Part shown: positions 5,420-6,814 of the stretch, piece by piece
How positions within the stretch are numbered: position 1 is the stretch's first letter
Layout: each line of letters begins with the position of its first letter
NCBI GenBank assembly: GCA_964390645.1
Contig: CAYMLL010000359.1
Location: 1 to 6,814 of the forward strand
Reading direction: 5' to 3'
Length of the DNA stretch: 6,814 nt
DNA from: CAYMLL01 sp964390645
GTDB lineage: Bacteria > Planctomycetota > UBA8108
Position numbers and translations under genes: made by a program
The notes under the pieces: generated by a model
Databases searched by the model: none
Told to the model about the DNA's origin: nothing
What the model saw: only the letters and a program-made list of their open reading frames with translations

Positions 5420-6814
5420 AGTTTGCGTAGAAACCACTCACCAAGCATCAAGAGAAGGACCAACCCGAACGCGAACCAGGTGTTCCAGATGGGGAGCACC
5501 TCGACTCGGGTCTCCTTGCGTCGCTGCGGCTCGAACTCGTCGACCAGACGATGAACGCTCCGAAGATCGTAGTTGCGTCCGCCGCTGACCACGGCAATCT
5601 CACGCTCCAGAACGGTGTTTCGCACCGCGCTGCGGCGCTCGGGCGAGACATCCTCGACCTGAACGTTGACCTCGGCCAACTCGGCGGTCTCCGGGTCCTT
5701 GACCCGGATCCGGTGCTCGCCGCCGGTGACGACTCGCAGGCGTGTCTCGAACACTCCTTCGCGAAGCTGCCGCACCGCTACTGCGTGCTCGGGGTCGAAC
5801 GCATCCCCCGGATCCTCCGGCGTGACCAGGTGAGCCGTCAGCTGATGCTCCTGGAGATCCTCCTCGCTCAGCGGCTCGAAGTTCGCGTCGTAAGCCTCGA
5901 CGGTGACGACGATCTCGTCGTCGGCGCGATATCGTTGACGATCCGTTCGCACGACGAAGCGCTTCTGGCTGCCGAGCGCGTGGCTGAGCCCGAGGCGATG
6001 GATCATCTGCCCCCAGAACTGCCGGTAGTAGAGCTCCCCGTAGCGGCGCCCCCCGGGCCCCCACTCGGTGGACGCGACGTGGCCAACCACCCCCATCCCG
6101 CAGCGGCGCATAGAGATCAAGGGCTGCGGGGTCTCCCCGTCGACGCAGGTGTCGCTCGGGTGGACCGCCAGCGCCGTTCCGAGCGGATGAAGTCTCGCGA
6201 CCGGCTGATACCACGGTATCTTGCCGAGGTTCTCCCACGCACGCACGTTTTCCTCCTCGCTCTCGCCGAGACGCATGAAGTCGACGATAGCGGCGTCCGG
6301 GGTCAGCTCGAGACGGAACTCCCGATCCTCACGCGGCCGCGAGCGAGGATCGACGATGACCGGCAGCATGTCCGCAAGCGGGGAGCTCGCGAGCTGAGCC
6401 GGACCGAATCGCGGCCCACTGATGACGACGAGCCCGCCACCGAAGTTGCCGACGAACTCCTTGCACATCTCCGCGAAGCGCGTCGTCAACGCGGCCTGCG
6501 GCATATCGCCGAGGAAGATCACGTCGTTCCGGAAGAAGTCGCTGCGCCGGGGAGCGACCGTCGAAAGGAAAAGCCCGCCGGCTTGCCGCACCCTGGGATC
6601 CGCGGAGCGAAGGAAGGTCCGGAATCCGCGCATACCCACCAGCTTGTCCCGGTAGAAGACCTCCTTGATGAACCGCCACTCCCACGTTGGCTCGTACTCG
6701 ACGAAGAAGAGCTTGAGGGATTCGTCCCGGACGACGACCTCTCGTTCGGCGGCGTTGTTCTCGTCCGTGGCCTCGCCGTCCAGCGCCGGCACGTTCGCGC
6801 GCAGGGTGAACCGC
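5404..6814 (-). CDS. BatA/VWA-type membrane protein with GATase-like domain, C-terminal part (N-terminus outside window)
   Basis: The frame stays open to the right edge (upstream of the internal GTG at 6792 it reads RFTLRAN), so about 470 C-terminal residues are visible and the start is missing. Numbering from the first full codon: a beta strand ending in ANVPALDGEATDENN (6-20), then a class-I glutamine-amidotransferase-like fold. Its parts include SLKLFFVEYEPTWEWRF (32-48), VIFLGDMP (98-105) and the nucleophile-elbow position FGGGLVVISGP (124-134), where no Cys is present. GVVGHVASTEWGP and FWGQMIHRL (~266-274) match the conserved end of this domain in BatA-like proteins. An Ig-like region follows (~285-387: RFVVRTDRQRYRADDEIVVTVEAYD onward). 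One membrane helix at ~442-460 ends in EWFLRK, as in BatA-type proteins associated with MoxR ATPases. By analogy the missing N-terminus should hold two membrane helices and possibly a VWA domain; this cannot be seen here. The domain is probably a non-catalytic, protein-binding module in the periplasm. It overlaps the next gene by 4 bases. Confidence 0.87.
   Translation of the reverse strand, partial: RFTLRANVPALDGEATDENNAAEREVVVRDESLKLFFVEYEPTWEWRFIKEVFYRDKLVGMRGFRTFLRSADPRVRQAGGLFLSTVAPRRSDFFRNDVIFLGDMPQAALTTRFAEMCKEFVGNFGGGLVVISGPRFGPAQLASSPLADMLPVIVDPRSRPREDREFRLELTPDAAIVDFMRLGESEEENVRAWENLGKIPWYQPVARLHPLGTALAVHPSDTCVDGETPQPLISMRRCGMGVVGHVASTEWGPGGRRYGELYYRQFWGQMIHRLGLSHALGSQKRFVVRTDRQRYRADDEIVVTVEAYDANFEPLSEEDLQEHQLTAHLVTPEDPGDAFDPEHAVAVRQLREGVFETRLRVVTGGEHRIRVKDPETAELAEVNVQVEDVSPERRSAVRNTVLEREIAVVSGGRNYDLRSVHRLVDEFEPQRRKETRVEVLPIWNTWFAFGLVLLLMLGEWFLRKLVNLP

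Noticed and set aside
5404..6792. The GTG at 6792 as the true start of the BatA-like gene
   Set aside because: The frame remains open upstream to the window edge with sensible sequence (RFTLRAN) completing a beta strand, and the protein lacks its expected N-terminal part, so this GTG is an internal Val codon.

Overview
The window is GC-rich (my estimate by eye is roughly two thirds or more G+C), gene-dense and carries a 100-N scaffold gap, so it comes from a draft or metagenome assembly. All real coding is on the minus strand: three consecutive genes of one operon fill the whole window with no intergenic space, and both junctions are 4-base start/stop overlaps (GTGA and ATGA). The protein types (a BatA-like membrane protein with a glutamine-amidotransferase-like domain, a DUF4175-like three-helix membrane protein, and a giant Gly/Glu/Gln/Ala-rich protein) are what I would expect next to a MoxR/DUF58/VWA cluster in Planctomycetota. 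That taxonomic guess rests on remembered family resemblance, not on a search.

Right part (5404-6814, minus): the C-terminal ~470 residues of gene 1, whose N-terminus lies outside the window. It has a class-I GATase-like fold without a visible catalytic Cys, an Ig-like beta domain and one C-terminal membrane helix ending in the 'EW-(x)2-RK' pattern of BatA-type proteins. Middle (3716-5407, minus): gene 2, 563 residues, with three N-terminal membrane helices and a large periplasmic beta-rich part containing the DDYGL motif typical of DUF4175-like proteins. Left part (1-3719, minus): gene 3, the largest gene in the window, a single uninterrupted frame of at least 1198 codons that runs into the gap and off the left edge. 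It has a signal sequence, a ~340-residue helical domain, about 780 residues with no aromatic, Cys, His or Met residue, then two different 18-bp tandem repeats (12 x PGEGS[S/P] and at least 4 x EGQGQG).

Reading the three together: an operon for an envelope-associated complex in which two membrane proteins present periplasmic Ig-like/GATase-like domains and a very long secreted helical protein with flexible Gly-rich linkers works alongside them. Genes 2 and 3 together resemble one DUF4175 protein (membrane part, DDYGL region, then a helical and Gln/Gly-rich tail) split into two translationally coupled genes. No RNA gene, mobile element, CRISPR array, promoter or terminator is visible; the promoter and the MoxR-like ATPase, if present, should lie to the right of the window.
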